DNA of 64,000 nt from Cyanidium caldarium (GCA_026184775.1 JANCYW010000001.1:1-64000), one strand, 5' to 3'. Numbered from the stretch's first letter, positions 30,384-40,115 are shown. The notes: generated by a model not told the origin, from the sequence alone. Made by a program: numbers and translations.

Positions 30384-31187
30384 ATGGCTTGGACGGTGAA
30401 TTTTGTGGGAAGCAAAGTTGGGGTGGGTAGGAATGCAGCGCGTGCGAAGTGTGTGCTGAGGCGTTGGCCCGTGTGGCGGTGTGTGGCGCTGCGCATGACC
30501 CGGTCTGGGGCGTCGGGTCCGCGGCCCTGGACGACGCTGGCCACTCGCTCGGCGCCGTGGTTGTTGGCGGTGGTATGTTGGTTGAGCAGCGCTGATCCAG
30601 CAGCAGCCACCTCATTTGTTATGATGGACGCGACGACGGCGGCACACTTGCGAGCAGCGACGACGACGGCGGCGGCGGCGGCGGTATCGGGAACCGACAC
30701 GGAGGCGGTTTTGCAGATGCAACTGCGCAGTGCGATCGACGACGCCCAGGCGTGTCGGGATGCCTTTGGGGCGTTGCGGCCAGTGTTGCGAGCAGCTCAC
30801 GACGCGGCTTCCACGATATCGCCGCGGGCCAATGCCACCGACGACGGGGTGTCGGTGCGTGCGGCCACCTCGGCGGTGGACCAATTCCGGCTGTCATTGC
30901 GACAGCCACCGGTGTCCGACACTCGCAAGCGGTTCTTCAAACTGACCAATTTACTGCGGCGCGTGCTGGAGAAGAAGCCGTCCACATCCGAGCAGAAGAC
31001 GATCGAGACCAACTACCAGTCGGTGAAAATGGCGCTGGATCAATTGGACGCGCTGGCACTGCGGGCATCGCGCACCCGCGGAGCTGATTTCTCGGTGCGC
31101 GTCGCCGAACTGCAGAGCGAGCCGTTCGAGCGCGTGCTGCAGACGATGGACCGGGCGTTGGAGTTGGCGAAACACCTGCTTGATTAG
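30384..31187 (+). CDS. Predicted thylakoid-lumen helical protein, PsbQ-like?
   Basis: A 267-residue precursor. The N terminus is bipartite: a basic, Ala/Arg-rich first part (MAWTVNFVGSK...), then SAPWLLAVVCWLSS ending DPAAATS, a Sec-type lumen signal with an AxA site near residue 78. No twin arginine immediately precedes the hydrophobic core. The mature part (about 190 residues) is almost all helix-forming with four amphipathic stretches, including TRKRFFKLTNLLRRVLEKK and YQSVKMALDQLDALAL. That is the shape of a four-helix-bundle lumen protein such as PsbQ or red algal PsbQ', but no diagnostic residue can be checked by eye. A role at photosystem II is inference. Confidence 0.55.
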   Translation: MAWTVNFVGSKVGVGRNAARAKCVLRRWPVWRCVALRMTRSGASGPRPWTTLATRSAPWLLAVVCWLSSADPAAATSFVMMDATTAAHLRAATTTAAAAAVSGTDTEAVLQMQLRSAIDDAQACRDAFGALRPVLRAAHDAASTISPRANATDDGVSVRAATSAVDQFRLSLRQPPVSDTRKRFFKLTNLLRRVLEKKPSTSEQKTIETNYQSVKMALDQLDALALRASRTRGADFSVRVAELQSEPFERVLQTMDRALELAKHLLD

Positions 31188-31669
31188 GGAGAGAGGAGCC
31201 GGTGCAAGTTCTCTCTTTCACTGACGGACTGCAGCGTGTGGCGTAGTGGACAAATGATGCGGCTCTAAACGGTCGGCTCCAGCTTCGAGTACGTGGTCGA
31301 TGCCGGCCGAGCGACGCGTTTTGCTCCGCGGCCGGCCTCGGCACTCGCACACAGACACGCTCACACAGGAGCGGGGGCGCGGTTCGGATTTCGGTTGCGA
31401 TGTTCGGTTCCCGAGCGTTTTCCCGGCGTTGTGGCACCTCAGCGGGTCCAGTGCCGGAGCCGAGACGCACACCCGTCAGAGTTGCTGTGTCGCCGAGAGC
31501 GCAGCGACACGGTCGTGGGTGTGTGCGCGCTGGGAGCGGTGGGAGCGAATCGGCCGTTACAAGACTCGGGAAAGGCGCAAGCTTGAGGGGCGCGTCGGTC
31601 ACCCACGGGACCGGAACGCACTGGGGCCCGTTCGGTGCCGGAATTCAAGTTGAATTCAACTCGGGCAGC
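31188..31669. other. Spacer or N-terminal extension of the AlgH-like gene
   Basis: The frame of the next gene stays open from ATG 31400, so the stretch 31400-31669 could be coding. Its composition (many TCG, CGT and CGC codons without helical or targeting pattern) argues for untranslated DNA. Nothing else is recognised. Confidence 0.4.
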
Positions 31670-32794
31670 ATGACATTTGTGACACCACTGACGGTGGGCG
31701 CGCGGGCTCTGACCAACGCCTCGATGAAGTGCAGGCGTGAGCGCAAGGCGACACTGACGCGTCCTCGACGGCGGCTACGGGCGTCGTCGAAGTTGTGGGC
31801 GTGCCAGAGCGGTCGCGACGAGCCGAACAAGGGCGACGCCGGCGAAAGCAGTGGCGGCGACAGTGGCGGGCAGAATCCTCCCGATGAAATGTCCGAGGCG
31901 TGGCGAGAAGCGGTGCTGCAGCAACGCCTGCAAGACTGGCGCACCTTCCGCGCGCGGCTGGTGCAGTCGGAGGCGCGAGAACGCAGTCACGCGGCGGACA
32001 CGGCGCCCGGCACCTCTCCGGCAGCCGCCGCCGGTGACGCCACCCTGAGCGAGGCGCGCTGGGTGCACCCGGTGGGTATGTTAGAGTCCGGGTGCGTGCT
32101 GGTGGCCAGCCCGGAGCACTTTCAAAACGACCAGCAGTACTTTGCGAACACGGTGATACTGGTGCTGGAACACGGGCCCAACGGCTCCACCGGGGTGGTG
32201 CTGAACCGGCGCGCTTCCGGCAGACTGTCGGCGCTGCAGGCGCTGCAGCACACCCCGCTGGTGCGATCGTTCGCCGACTCGCCGCTTTTTCTGGGCGGCC
32301 CGGTCGGGCTGGACTCGCTGCTGGTGCTGCACGGCGAGGGCACGCTGGTGCAGGAAAAGTCGGAGGGGAGACGCCTCAGTGACGAGAGCGCCTACGAAAT
32401 CATCGCCGGTGGCGTGTACTGCGGCGGACTGGAGCAGCTCACGCAACTTGCCAACGCGCACCTGCTGGCCCGACCCGAGGCGGTGCGCTTCTGCTGCGGG
32501 TACTGCGGTTGGGGTCCCGGCCAGCTGCAGGACGAGGTGGATGCGGGCGTGTGGTATTTGGCGTCGGCAGCGGCCGAACTGATCCTGGGCACCACGCCGC
32601 CCGGCGATGACGAGCCTTTCGGTGACGAACTGCCCACCGAGTTCTGGCCACAGACCAACGTCAGCCCGGAGCGGCCTTTCCGCCAGCGCCGCAAGTATGC
32701 GGCGGCCGGCATGCTCACCGATGCCGACACCGACACGACCGACCCGATGCGGCTGTGGAACGAGGTCATCGACAAGCTGCGCCAGTACCGCTAA
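31670..32794 (+). CDS. UPF0301/AlgH (DUF179) family protein, probably plastid
   Basis: A 374-residue protein. The first 45 residues (MTFVTPLTVGARALTN, then basic RPRRRLRAS) look like a plastid transit peptide with an early Phe, common in red algae. A polar linker leads to the AlgH domain from about residue 140: GMLESGCVLVASPEHF, NTVILVLEHGPNGSTGVVLNR, SPLFLGGPVG, GGVYCGG and RFCCGYCGWGPGQLQDEV. This is the full run of conserved segments. The family is widespread in bacteria and plastids; its biochemical role is not settled. An upstream ATG at 31400 is possible. Confidence 0.85.
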   Translation: MTFVTPLTVGARALTNASMKCRRERKATLTRPRRRLRASSKLWACQSGRDEPNKGDAGESSGGDSGGQNPPDEMSEAWREAVLQQRLQDWRTFRARLVQSEARERSHAADTAPGTSPAAAAGDATLSEARWVHPVGMLESGCVLVASPEHFQNDQQYFANTVILVLEHGPNGSTGVVLNRRASGRLSALQALQHTPLVRSFADSPLFLGGPVGLDSLLVLHGEGTLVQEKSEGRRLSDESAYEIIAGGVYCGGLEQLTQLANAHLLARPEAVRFCCGYCGWGPGQLQDEVDAGVWYLASAAAELILGTTPPGDDEPFGDELPTEFWPQTNVSPERPFRQRRKYAAAGMLTDADTDTTDPMRLWNEVIDKLRQYR

Positions 32795-33039
32795 AGCGCG
32801 GTGGGAGAGTGGACGGCATGTGCCCCAGTGTGTAAACCAGAGAGACGAGCACAGTGGCGTGGGAAGATATGTCCTGGGAGAACGCGTGGAGGAGCGGCGC
32901 GGTGCAGTGGGCAGCGATTCCGGGAAACATCTGGGCGAAGCGGTGGCGGCCGGGCGGAGAGGCTTCCGACGAGTGGCCCCGCTCAACGGTTGGGCCGCAT
33001 CCTTCACCCCGAAAGTTGACCTGGAAGCAGGCGCAATCT

Positions 33040-34569
33040 ATGTGGAACAAGTGCGCTAGTCGCCACGTGTTGGCATTTGTGGGTCAGGTGGCGGGGGCAC
33101 CGGGTCGGACGACGAGCCCGCGGCTGTCCAGGGCGGCCGCTACGCCGAGGCCGGTGCGCGTCCGCCTCGGTTCGGCGCCGGCACCAGGGCGGTCGTCGCG
33201 CCTCGGCACTGCCGCCGCATGGCGTTGGCGGCGGCGACTCGGTACAGCCGCAGCATTGCCGCCACTTTTGGGTGCGTTTCGGCTGGTGGCGTTGCACACC
33301 GACGCGTCGGCGCCGCAGGGCACCGACTCACGCACGCCACTGGGGCGTCTGCGCGAACTGCTGACCACGTTGCAGAGTCGGTACGCAGAGAATGTGGCCT
33401 TGGCTGGTGTGGAGGAACGACGCGAGGCGGTGGCGCGCTTGGAGCGCGAGGCCAACGACGCGTCCTTGTGGAGCGACTCGCGGCGGGCGCGTCGCGTGCT
33501 CTCGCAGCTCGCGCAGCACAAGGCGATACTGCAACGGGTGAGCAGCTGGCAAGCAGCGCTGGAGGACGCGGGGGTGGCGGCGGAACTGGCGGCGTCGGCA
33601 GAGTCGGCGGCTGCCACCACCGGTATTGGCACCGCCACCGAGGAGACGGCGGCGATCGTGGCCGAGGCGCAGACCGCCCTGGAGACCGCGGCGCGCGACC
33701 TGGACCGATTCGAACTGGAGCGACTGTTTCGCGGGCGCTACGACAACAGCGGCGCCCGCATCACCGTTCAGGCCGGCGCTGGCGGCACCGACGCGCAAGA
33801 CTGGGCGGAAATGCTGTTGCGCATGTATACGCGCTGGGGGGAGCGCAAGTTTGGGACGGCCGCCGCGGGCGACAACGGCTCGGCGCGCCTGCTACGGGTG
33901 GTGGAGCGCTCCGATGGCGAGGAGGCGGGCATCAAATCGGCCACGCTGGAGATCGACGCGCCGATGGCGTACGGCTATTTACGGCTGGAGAAGGGCACCC
34001 ACCGCTTGGTGCGCCAATCGCCCTACAATGCCGACGCCAAGCGGCAGACGTCGTTTGCCGGTGTGGAGGTGATTCCCATCCTGGAAGAGGACGACGACGA
34101 CGACGACGACAGCACGCACATTCCCGACAAGGACCTCGAAGTGACCACCATGCGCTCGGGCGGCGCCGGCGGCCAGAACGTGAACAAGGTGGAGACGGCA
34201 GTGCGCATGGTGCACCTGCCCACCGGCATCGCGGTGAAGTGCACGGTGGAGCGCAGCCAGGCGGCCAACAAGGTGCTCGCGCGGAAGATGCTCCTGTCGA
34301 AGCTGCTGGTGGTCCGCGAGGAGCAGCGGGTGGCGCAGCTGAGCGAGATCCGCGGCGACGCCGTCGACGCCGCCTGGGGCAAACAAATTCGCAACTACGT
34401 GATGCATCCGTACAAGTTGGTGAAAGACGTGCGCACCAACTGGAGCACTTCGGATGTGTTCGGCTTTCTGGACGGGAACGAGGAATTGGACCGCTGTATG
34501 GAATCCGTCTCGCGAGCGGACTCGGTTGCTGCCGCTGCGGAAACGGCTTCGTCAATGCCCAGAAAATGA
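33040..34569 (+). CDS. prfB: Organellar peptide chain release factor 2
   Basis: A 509-residue class I release factor. The GGQ loop is intact ([18 protein letters not shown], near residue 378), so peptide release should work. Other family segments: [70 protein letters not shown] and [13 protein letters not shown]. The stop-codon-reading tripeptide is SPY where bacterial RF2 has SPF. A run of seven aspartates (near residue 350) is inserted before the GGQ segment. The N terminus is Arg/Ala-rich, suggesting import into plastid or mitochondrion. Bacterial RF2 reads UGA and UAA; the organelle served is not decided. The frame is open from an ATG at 32869. Confidence 0.88.
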   Translation: MWNKCASRHVLAFVGQVAGAPGRTTSPRLSRAAATPRPVRVRLGSAPAPGRSSRLGTAAAWRWRRRLGTAAALPPLLGAFRLVALHTDASAPQGTDSRTPLGRLRELLTTLQSRYAENVALAGVEERREAVARLEREANDASLWSDSRRARRVLSQLAQHKAILQRVSSWQAALEDAGVAAELAASAESAAATTGIGTATEETAAIVAEAQTALETAARDLDRFELERLFRGRYDNSGARITVQAGAGGTDAQDWAEMLLRMYTRWGERKFGTAAAGDNGSARLLRVVERSDGEEAGIKSATLEIDAPMAYGYLRLEKGTHRLVRQSPYNADAKRQTSFAGVEVIPILEEDDDDDDDSTHIPDKDLEVTTMRSGGAGGQNVNKVETAVRMVHLPTGIAVKCTVERSQAANKVLARKMLLSKLLVVREEQRVAQLSEIRGDAVDAAWGKQIRNYVMHPYKLVKDVRTNWSTSDVFGFLDGNEELDRCMESVSRADSVAAAAETASSMPRK

Positions 34570-34735
34570 GGCACACCGCTTTCGCTAAGGTACTCGCGAC
34601 GTCGGCGGCACGGTGCGCCGGAGGAACGCGCAGAATGTGTGGTCATGCGCAACCGCTCATGCCCCTATCCGCCGCACGCCCCGCGACCGCCGACCAGCGC
34701 ACCCCTCTCCCCAACGCACTCGATGACTCCTATGC

Positions 34736-34765
34736 CACACACACACACACACTCTCTCTCTCTCT
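34736..34765. repeat. CA/CT microsatellite
   Basis: (CA)n passing into (CT)n in the 219-bp gap between the ends of the release factor and polo kinase genes, which converge here. Confidence 0.9.
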
Positions 34766-34788
34766 TTATCCGCCACCACCACCTCTTC

Positions 34789-37071
34789 TCAGCTCGCACT
34801 CGCCACCGGCGCGGCGTGCGCCTGGGTCAGGTGCCCCAAAATATCCCGCAAATACCGCAGCCGCTTCACCAGCTCCAGACAGTGCGGGATGGCGTTGAGT
34901 CGCAGGCGGATGCGTCGGCCGCGCTTGTCGCGGTACGTGACCAGGCTCTGGCCGGCCGACAGCACCAGCTGTGTGGTGTCGAAGAAATCCACCTGGATGG
35001 TGCGGTTGCTCAATCGGAATATCATGGCGTGGCGCGTGCGCATCCACCGCTTCAGGTGCACCGGGCGCGGGGCCGCCAACGCGCCGCCCGATGGCGACGC
35101 CTCCGGTGGACCGGTGCCGCACGACTGCGGCGGCTCTTGCCCGGGCGGCAGGTGCTCGTCGAGGTGCTGTCGAAAATGCTGCAGCAGCGTGACCTTTTTG
35201 CGCAACGTCTCGCCCGGCTGCGATAGCCGCACCCGCTGCCAGTCGTCGTAACTGCCAAAGGCCAGCCGCCGCCGCTCCACGTAATCCACCTCCTGGGCGT
35301 TGCCGCCGGCGTACAACAGCACCTTGGAGGCGTCGTTGAAGTACACCCCGTAGTTGCCGTTGCTCAACTGATAGCCGACGCCGTACTTGGTGGCGTAGTC
35401 GACCCACTTGCATATCCACGTATCGGGCGGCAGCGTGGCCGTCGATGCCGGCAGCTCGTCCATGACGACAATGCGGGTCGGGTCGGCGATCTGGAAGGGC
35501 GCGGCAGCCGGCAGCGTCGGCGCAGCAGACGACGACGACGGCGGCGGCGGTGGCGGTGGCGGTGGCAGGCGCGCGAAACTGGTGGCCAACTCGTGCTGCG
35601 CCCGGCAGAGCATGCCGCGCTCCTCCTCGTCGACTTCGGCGGCTTCCCAGCCGGCCGAGCTCACTCTCTGTAGCTGCGCCATCGCCGCACCGGCCACCGG
35701 CTGGGAGGCGCGCGAGCCGGCCGACCCCAGCTCCATTTGCTGCAGCATCTCCTCCACTCCGCCGGTGGAGCCGGTGTGCCCGTCGGAACGGCAGTCGGTA
35801 TACAGGCTGCCGCTGCCGCGTTGACCGCGCGATACCACGCCGGCCGGCGGGTGGCCGGCCTCGGGCACCATCGGCAACAGCGGCGGCAACACGACCGCCG
35901 GCAGTGGTGGCGGCAGGTCGCGCACACTGCCCGCGGCGGTCACCGCGCCGCCCTCCAGCTCCAACTCGGCGGCGGTGGGCTCGCTCTCCATGGCGCTGCG
36001 CGGCAGGCACCGCGGCACCGGGCCTTGCATGAACTCGCTGTGCCATATATCGCTCAGGCGCGGACGCTGCTCGGGCGTCGCATTCAGCGTGGACACGATC
36101 AGCTCGCGCGCCGCCCGACTGATGCTCACGTTGGTCGGGAAGGTGTAAATGTTCGCCTTGATGCGCTTGTAGGTGGTCTTCACATCGGTGGTCTCAAACG
36201 GCGGTTTGCCGATCAGCATCGTATACAGCACCACCCCCACGCTCCACACGTCCACCTCGTAGCTGTGGCCGTTCTTGCCGGAGAGCACCTCGGGCGCGAT
36301 GTAGTTGGGCGTGCCGCAGATGGTCTTCTTGCGCTCGTGGTCGTACTCCAGCTTGGCCGCCAGCCCAAAGTCACCGATCTTCACCTGCAGGTCGCGCGTC
36401 AAAAACACGTTGCCCAGCTTGATATCGCGGTGGATGACACAGCGGCGGTGCATGTACTCCAGCGCGTCCAGGATTTGCACCATAAAGTAGCGCGCCTCGG
36501 GCTCGGTGAGGCGCTTGCGCCGCTTCACCAACTCCATCATGGTCTGCGCGTCGCACAGCTCCAGCAGGATGTAGACGTACTCGTCGTCCTCGAAAAAGTG
36601 CTCAAACTGCACGACGTGCGGATGTCGCAGGGAGGCGTGGATCTGGATCTCGCTGCGGAGCTTTTGACGCGCCCGCATCTTGGTAACGGTGGACTTGGCG
36701 ATGATCTTGCCGGCGTACACCCGCTGCGTCTTGGCGTTGGTCATCTCGAAGCACTTGGCGAAGCCGCCCTTGCCGAGCAGCCGTCCGCGGATGTAGGTGT
36801 TGACCACCGGCCCGAGCACCCACTGGCTGGTGTTGCTGCCGGCGGCGCCGAGGGTATTGGAGGTGTCCAGGTTCTCCAGGGCGCCGCCCGCAGCCGCCGC
36901 GTCGGCGGTGGCAGTGGTGCCGGCAGGAACGCGCGCCCGCTCTTCAATAATGGCGTACGGCTGTTTCTCGGAGACGACCGCCGCCGAGGATGGTGACAAT
37001 GTGGCGGTGGTCGGCGCCCGATGGGAGCCGACCGGTGAGGCGCCCGACCGCGGCGCACCCAGCAGGCCCAT
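34789..37071 (-). CDS. PLK: Polo-like kinase
   Basis: A 760-residue Ser/Thr kinase. Kinase domain residues 93-348: GRLLGKGGFAKCFE, Lys122, HRDIKLGN (Asp216), DFG (Asp234) and KKTICGTPNYIAPEVL with activation-loop Thr250, all polo-type. After a 200-residue low-complexity linker with a poly-Pro run come polo box 1 (about 551-630: WICKWVDYATKYGVGYQLSN, GVYFNDASKVLLY) and polo box 2 (about 673-745: WMRTRHAMIFRLSNRTIQV). In PLK1 the phosphopeptide is gripped by His538 and Lys540 in DHTKL; here the aligned stretch is DTTQL, so both are replaced. The family drives mitosis and cytokinesis. Land plants lack PLK, while red algae retain it. Start is ATG 37071; a GTG lies further upstream. Confidence 0.93.
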   Translation of the reverse strand: MGLLGAPRSGASPVGSHRAPTTATLSPSSAAVVSEKQPYAIIEERARVPAGTTATADAAAAGGALENLDTSNTLGAAGSNTSQWVLGPVVNTYIRGRLLGKGGFAKCFEMTNAKTQRVYAGKIIAKSTVTKMRARQKLRSEIQIHASLRHPHVVQFEHFFEDDEYVYILLELCDAQTMMELVKRRKRLTEPEARYFMVQILDALEYMHRRCVIHRDIKLGNVFLTRDLQVKIGDFGLAAKLEYDHERKKTICGTPNYIAPEVLSGKNGHSYEVDVWSVGVVLYTMLIGKPPFETTDVKTTYKRIKANIYTFPTNVSISRAARELIVSTLNATPEQRPRLSDIWHSEFMQGPVPRCLPRSAMESEPTAAELELEGGAVTAAGSVRDLPPPLPAVVLPPLLPMVPEAGHPPAGVVSRGQRGSGSLYTDCRSDGHTGSTGGVEEMLQQMELGSAGSRASQPVAGAAMAQLQRVSSAGWEAAEVDEEERGMLCRAQHELATSFARLPPPPPPPPPSSSSAAPTLPAAAPFQIADPTRIVVMDELPASTATLPPDTWICKWVDYATKYGVGYQLSNGNYGVYFNDASKVLLYAGGNAQEVDYVERRRLAFGSYDDWQRVRLSQPGETLRKKVTLLQHFRQHLDEHLPPGQEPPQSCGTGPPEASPSGGALAAPRPVHLKRWMRTRHAMIFRLSNRTIQVDFFDTTQLVLSAGQSLVTYRDKRGRRIRLRLNAIPHCLELVKRLRYLRDILGHLTQAHAAPVASAS

Positions 37072-37685
37072 GAGCGTCAAAGTGGGGGTGGATGGAGGAG
37101 ATGGGCGCGACGGAGGCTGCCGTAGGCGGGATAAATGTGGGCAGAGGTGAAAACGGGCGCCGCTCGGCTCGCAGCAACCACGACTGCGGATCACTGACGC
37201 TCGTCGGTGCAATCTGTGGCTGATCTCGGTGGCACACAAACCGCCAAGACGACCGGAGAGGCGCACCGTACGCGTCTATCGGCAGAGAGCGCGAGTCGGC
37301 AAGGCGACGTAACCGTCCGGGAAAATCGTAACGGTCTGCAGCGCCATGTGCTCATCCCGCCGTCGCGGGGATTCGAACGAGCCGTTACCGATCTCGCGGG
37401 CGCGTCGCCAAACTCGTCGCGGGACCTCGAGCTGCCACGCGCAGGACACCGTGGGAGAGGAGGAGGGCGGCAATGCAAACAGCAAAGGTATCTGGAGCGT
37501 GGGCACAGGGGAGCGCTGCGCGGCCTGGGTAAAGATTCATGCGTGTTGGAAAATGTGCAAAAATTGCCTGCGGCCCGTCCGCTATTGAGCGGCAGTCAAT
37601 CCGCCCTTTTGGAGGCCGGCGGCAGTCGTTCGCCACCTTGCACAATGCCGCAAGTCACCGAGCCATTTAGAGCACCTTGCTCACC
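37072..37685. other. Upstream region of PLK, no gene seen
   Basis: 614 bp with several open frames of fewer than 190 codons on both strands, none with motifs or consistent codon bias. It contains a B-box-like GTTCGAATCC (minus strand, 37369-37378), but no tRNA fold could be built around it. Confidence 0.5.
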
Positions 37686-38312
37686 CTACGCGTCCTTCTC
37701 CCCGCGATATAATGTCTCCGGCTGGGAGGCGACCAAGCGCGCAGCCACAAAGAGGTAATCACCCAGCCGGTTCAGGTAGCGAATGGCGCGACCGCGCATA
37801 TCCTCCGTCTCCGGCGCCGGCTTTAGTGGCGTTACGCCCGGATCGGCCGCGACATTCACCGCCACCACTCGCCGCTCCGCCGCGCGACAAGAGGCGCGAG
37901 CCACGTGCAAGTGCGCCGAGGCCAAACCGCCCCCACCCGGCAGGATGAAATGCCGCAGCGGCTCGAGCGTCTCCTGCATCTGGTCGATCAGCGTCTCCAG
38001 GTGGACAACGCGCTCGCCAGCGCGACCAAAGTATACCGCGTCCCGCTCCGGCGCCCGCGAACCGGCCAATTCAGCGCCCAAGTCCAACATATCCACCTGA
38101 CACCGCATCAGTTCCAGTGCCACCGCGTCCTGCCCCTCGGTCAGACAGTGTTGGCGCGACAGACCCAGCTGCGCGTTGCACGAGTCACACGCCCCCAGCG
38201 CCTCCACCAGCACGTCGTCTTTGCGCACTCGTTTACTGCCCCTGCCCAGCAAACCCGTCGTACCCTTGTCACCCGTACGTGTGTATATGCGGGGCAATCT
38301 TGGCGCCCGCAT
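37686..38312 (-). CDS. MMAB: Cob(I)alamin adenosyltransferase, PduO/MMAB type
   Basis: A 208-residue protein with the full PduO-type pattern: IYTRTGDKGTTGLLGR near the N terminus, an EALGACDSCNAQLGL segment, LETLIDQMQETLEPLRHFIL followed by PGGGG, and the closing RYLNRLGDYLFVAARL. The enzyme moves the adenosyl group of ATP to reduced cobalamin, giving the cofactor of methylmalonyl-CoA mutase, usually in mitochondria. No clear presequence is visible; the domain starts about ten residues in. Its presence suggests that the alga uses adenosylcobalamin. It is divergent from GCN5, with 201 bp between the starts. Confidence 0.9.
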   Translation of the reverse strand: MRAPRLPRIYTRTGDKGTTGLLGRGSKRVRKDDVLVEALGACDSCNAQLGLSRQHCLTEGQDAVALELMRCQVDMLDLGAELAGSRAPERDAVYFGRAGERVVHLETLIDQMQETLEPLRHFILPGGGGLASAHLHVARASCRAAERRVVAVNVAADPGVTPLKPAPETEDMRGRAIRYLNRLGDYLFVAARLVASQPETLYRGEKDA

Positions 38313-38513
38313 GGGGCCGAGTTGGGGAGGACGAACCGTGACAAGGCAGCACACTGCGGCTGGTGGCACCCGACCGGGTGGGCGCGCGCACACGGGTTCT
38401 GGGCGTGCGCGTTCTCCGTGGAGGGAACCGGGAGCGCGAATTCCCGTCGGGTTTCGCGCGGCCATCTCCGCCGCTTTTTGCGACACACATCTCATCTTGA
38501 TCTCCTCTCCTCC

Positions 38514-39908
38514 ATGCCCAGCAAGAGGCAGCGCAAGGGCACTTCCAAAAAGGCCTCGCATACCGGTGCCCATCCCGGCAGCGCTCTGCCTGAGGTCAAG
38601 CGCGAGGGTGCGTCTCGGAGCGATGACACCACGCCGGGATCCGGGGCAGCGCCCGAAGAGGAGGTGGAGGACTTTCGGGTGGAGCCAGCGGTGCCGGTGC
38701 CGCGCGCGCTGCATCCCATCGAGCCCGATCATCCGGGCGCCTACGCCATGTCCACCGAGGACATGATCGGCGTCGATTCGCACCTCTCCTACGTGACGCG
38801 GTGGGCGCGAATGCGCGCCGAGGAGGAGCGCGGCGAAGTGCAGTTCCGCGCGGTACGCAATGACGGTAGCCGCGAGGCGCTGGTGCTGCTGCTCGGTCTG
38901 AAGAACGTGTTCATCCGGCAGCTGCCCAATATGCCGCGGCCGTACGTGGCGCGGCTGGTGTTCGATCGCAAACACGAGTCCACCACCATGATCAAACGGC
39001 TGCCCGGCGGCGAGGAGGTGGTCATGGGTGGTTGCTGCTATCGGCCGTTTCCGGAACAGGGCTTCAGCGAGATCGCCTTTCTGGCCATCTCGCACAACGA
39101 GCAGGTGCGCGGGTACGGCACACGGCTGATGGCGCACACCAAGGAGCGCGCCAAGCAGCTCGGTCTGACGCACTTGCTCACCTGCGCGGACAACAACGCG
39201 GTGGCCTACTTTAAGAAGCAGGGCTTTAGCAAGATCATCACTTTGCCGCCGGAGCGCTGGCAAGGCTACATCAAGGACTACGAGGGCATCGTGTTGATGG
39301 AGTGCGTGCTCAACTACAAGGTGGATTACCTGAACATCCCGCCGCTGCTCAAGGCGCAGAAAATGTGCCTGCTGGAGAAACTCAAAGAGGTGTCCCGCTC
39401 GCACATCGTATATCCGGGCATTGACGTGAAGCAGATGAGAGGCGTCCGCATCGAGGACATACCCGGGCTGCAGCATATCGACTTGACCAAGGTGCCGCCG
39501 CCGACGGCTGCGCACGGGACGCGCTCGGGCGGTGCCAGCGGTGCCAAGGCGTCCTCGGCAGCGGCGGCCATTGCCGCCGAACGCGATCCCGTGCAACTGG
39601 CGGCGCTGCACAAGGAGCTGCAGCAGGTGCTGAATCAGATCAAGTCGCACGCCAGCGCGTGGCCGTTTTTGCAGCCGGTGGACCCGCAAGAGACCGGCGC
39701 CTACAATTACTACGAGGTGGTCAAGAACCCGATGGATTTGCGCACCATTCAGGAGCGCCTCGACGGCGGCGGCTATTACGTCAACAAGGACATCTTTCTG
39801 GCCGACCTGAACCGCATGGTGAAGAACGCCGTAGACTACAACGGACCCGGCCACTACATCACCGAGCTGGCGCAGAGCCTGCAACGATTCTACTCCTCCA
39901 AGGTGTGA
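38514..39908 (+). CDS. GCN5: Histone acetyltransferase Gcn5
   Basis: A 464-residue nuclear acetyltransferase. After about 100 basic and acidic low-complexity residues comes the GNAT domain (about 108-265): GFSEIAFLAI with catalytic Glu186, QVRGYGTRLM acetyl-CoA loop (197-206), LLTCADNNAVAYFKKQGF, then RWQGYIKDYEGIVLMEC. The linker with LLKAQKMCLLEKL and VYPGI is also Gcn5-specific. The bromodomain fills the C terminus (about 355-462): AWPFLQPVDPQE, YYEVVKNPMDLRTI and the acetyl-lysine Asn in VDYNGPG. It is the catalytic subunit of SAGA-type complexes, acetylating histone H3. The large metazoan N-terminal PCAF domain is absent, as in yeast and plants. Confidence 0.95.
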   Translation: MPSKRQRKGTSKKASHTGAHPGSALPEVKREGASRSDDTTPGSGAAPEEEVEDFRVEPAVPVPRALHPIEPDHPGAYAMSTEDMIGVDSHLSYVTRWARMRAEEERGEVQFRAVRNDGSREALVLLLGLKNVFIRQLPNMPRPYVARLVFDRKHESTTMIKRLPGGEEVVMGGCCYRPFPEQGFSEIAFLAISHNEQVRGYGTRLMAHTKERAKQLGLTHLLTCADNNAVAYFKKQGFSKIITLPPERWQGYIKDYEGIVLMECVLNYKVDYLNIPPLLKAQKMCLLEKLKEVSRSHIVYPGIDVKQMRGVRIEDIPGLQHIDLTKVPPPTAAHGTRSGGASGAKASSAAAAIAAERDPVQLAALHKELQQVLNQIKSHASAWPFLQPVDPQETGAYNYYEVVKNPMDLRTIQERLDGGGYYVNKDIFLADLNRMVKNAVDYNGPGHYITELAQSLQRFYSSKV

Positions 39909-40115
39909 TCAAGTGGGGCGCATTTCGAACCAGGGCGGTGTCACGCGCGGCGCGCGCGACATCACCGGCCGCCCCAGCACACTGGGCGTCGGACCGCGCG
40001 CTGCATCCAGTCATGCGTGTCAAGTTTTATATCGCGGGTAGGTACCGTCTTCTGGCCCATAAATACCACAACCGTCCCTGCTGTACAAAAATTGTAGTCC
40101 CCGCGTTTCCCGCAT

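Noticed and set aside
37369-37378. tRNA gene suggested by a B-box (GTTCGAATCC, minus strand)
   Set aside because: The T stem does not pair, no A box is found at the proper distance, and neither a normal, intron-containing nor permuted tRNA could be folded. Permuted tRNAs are known in this lineage, so all were tried.
37207-37758. 183-codon plus-strand frame upstream of the adenosyltransferase end
   Set aside because: No coding bias or motif; it overlaps the end of the adenosyltransferase gene on the other strand.
38313-39884. Long minus-strand frame across the Gcn5 gene
   Set aside because: It is antisense to a certain Gcn5 gene; only its last part (37686-38312), the adenosyltransferase, is real.
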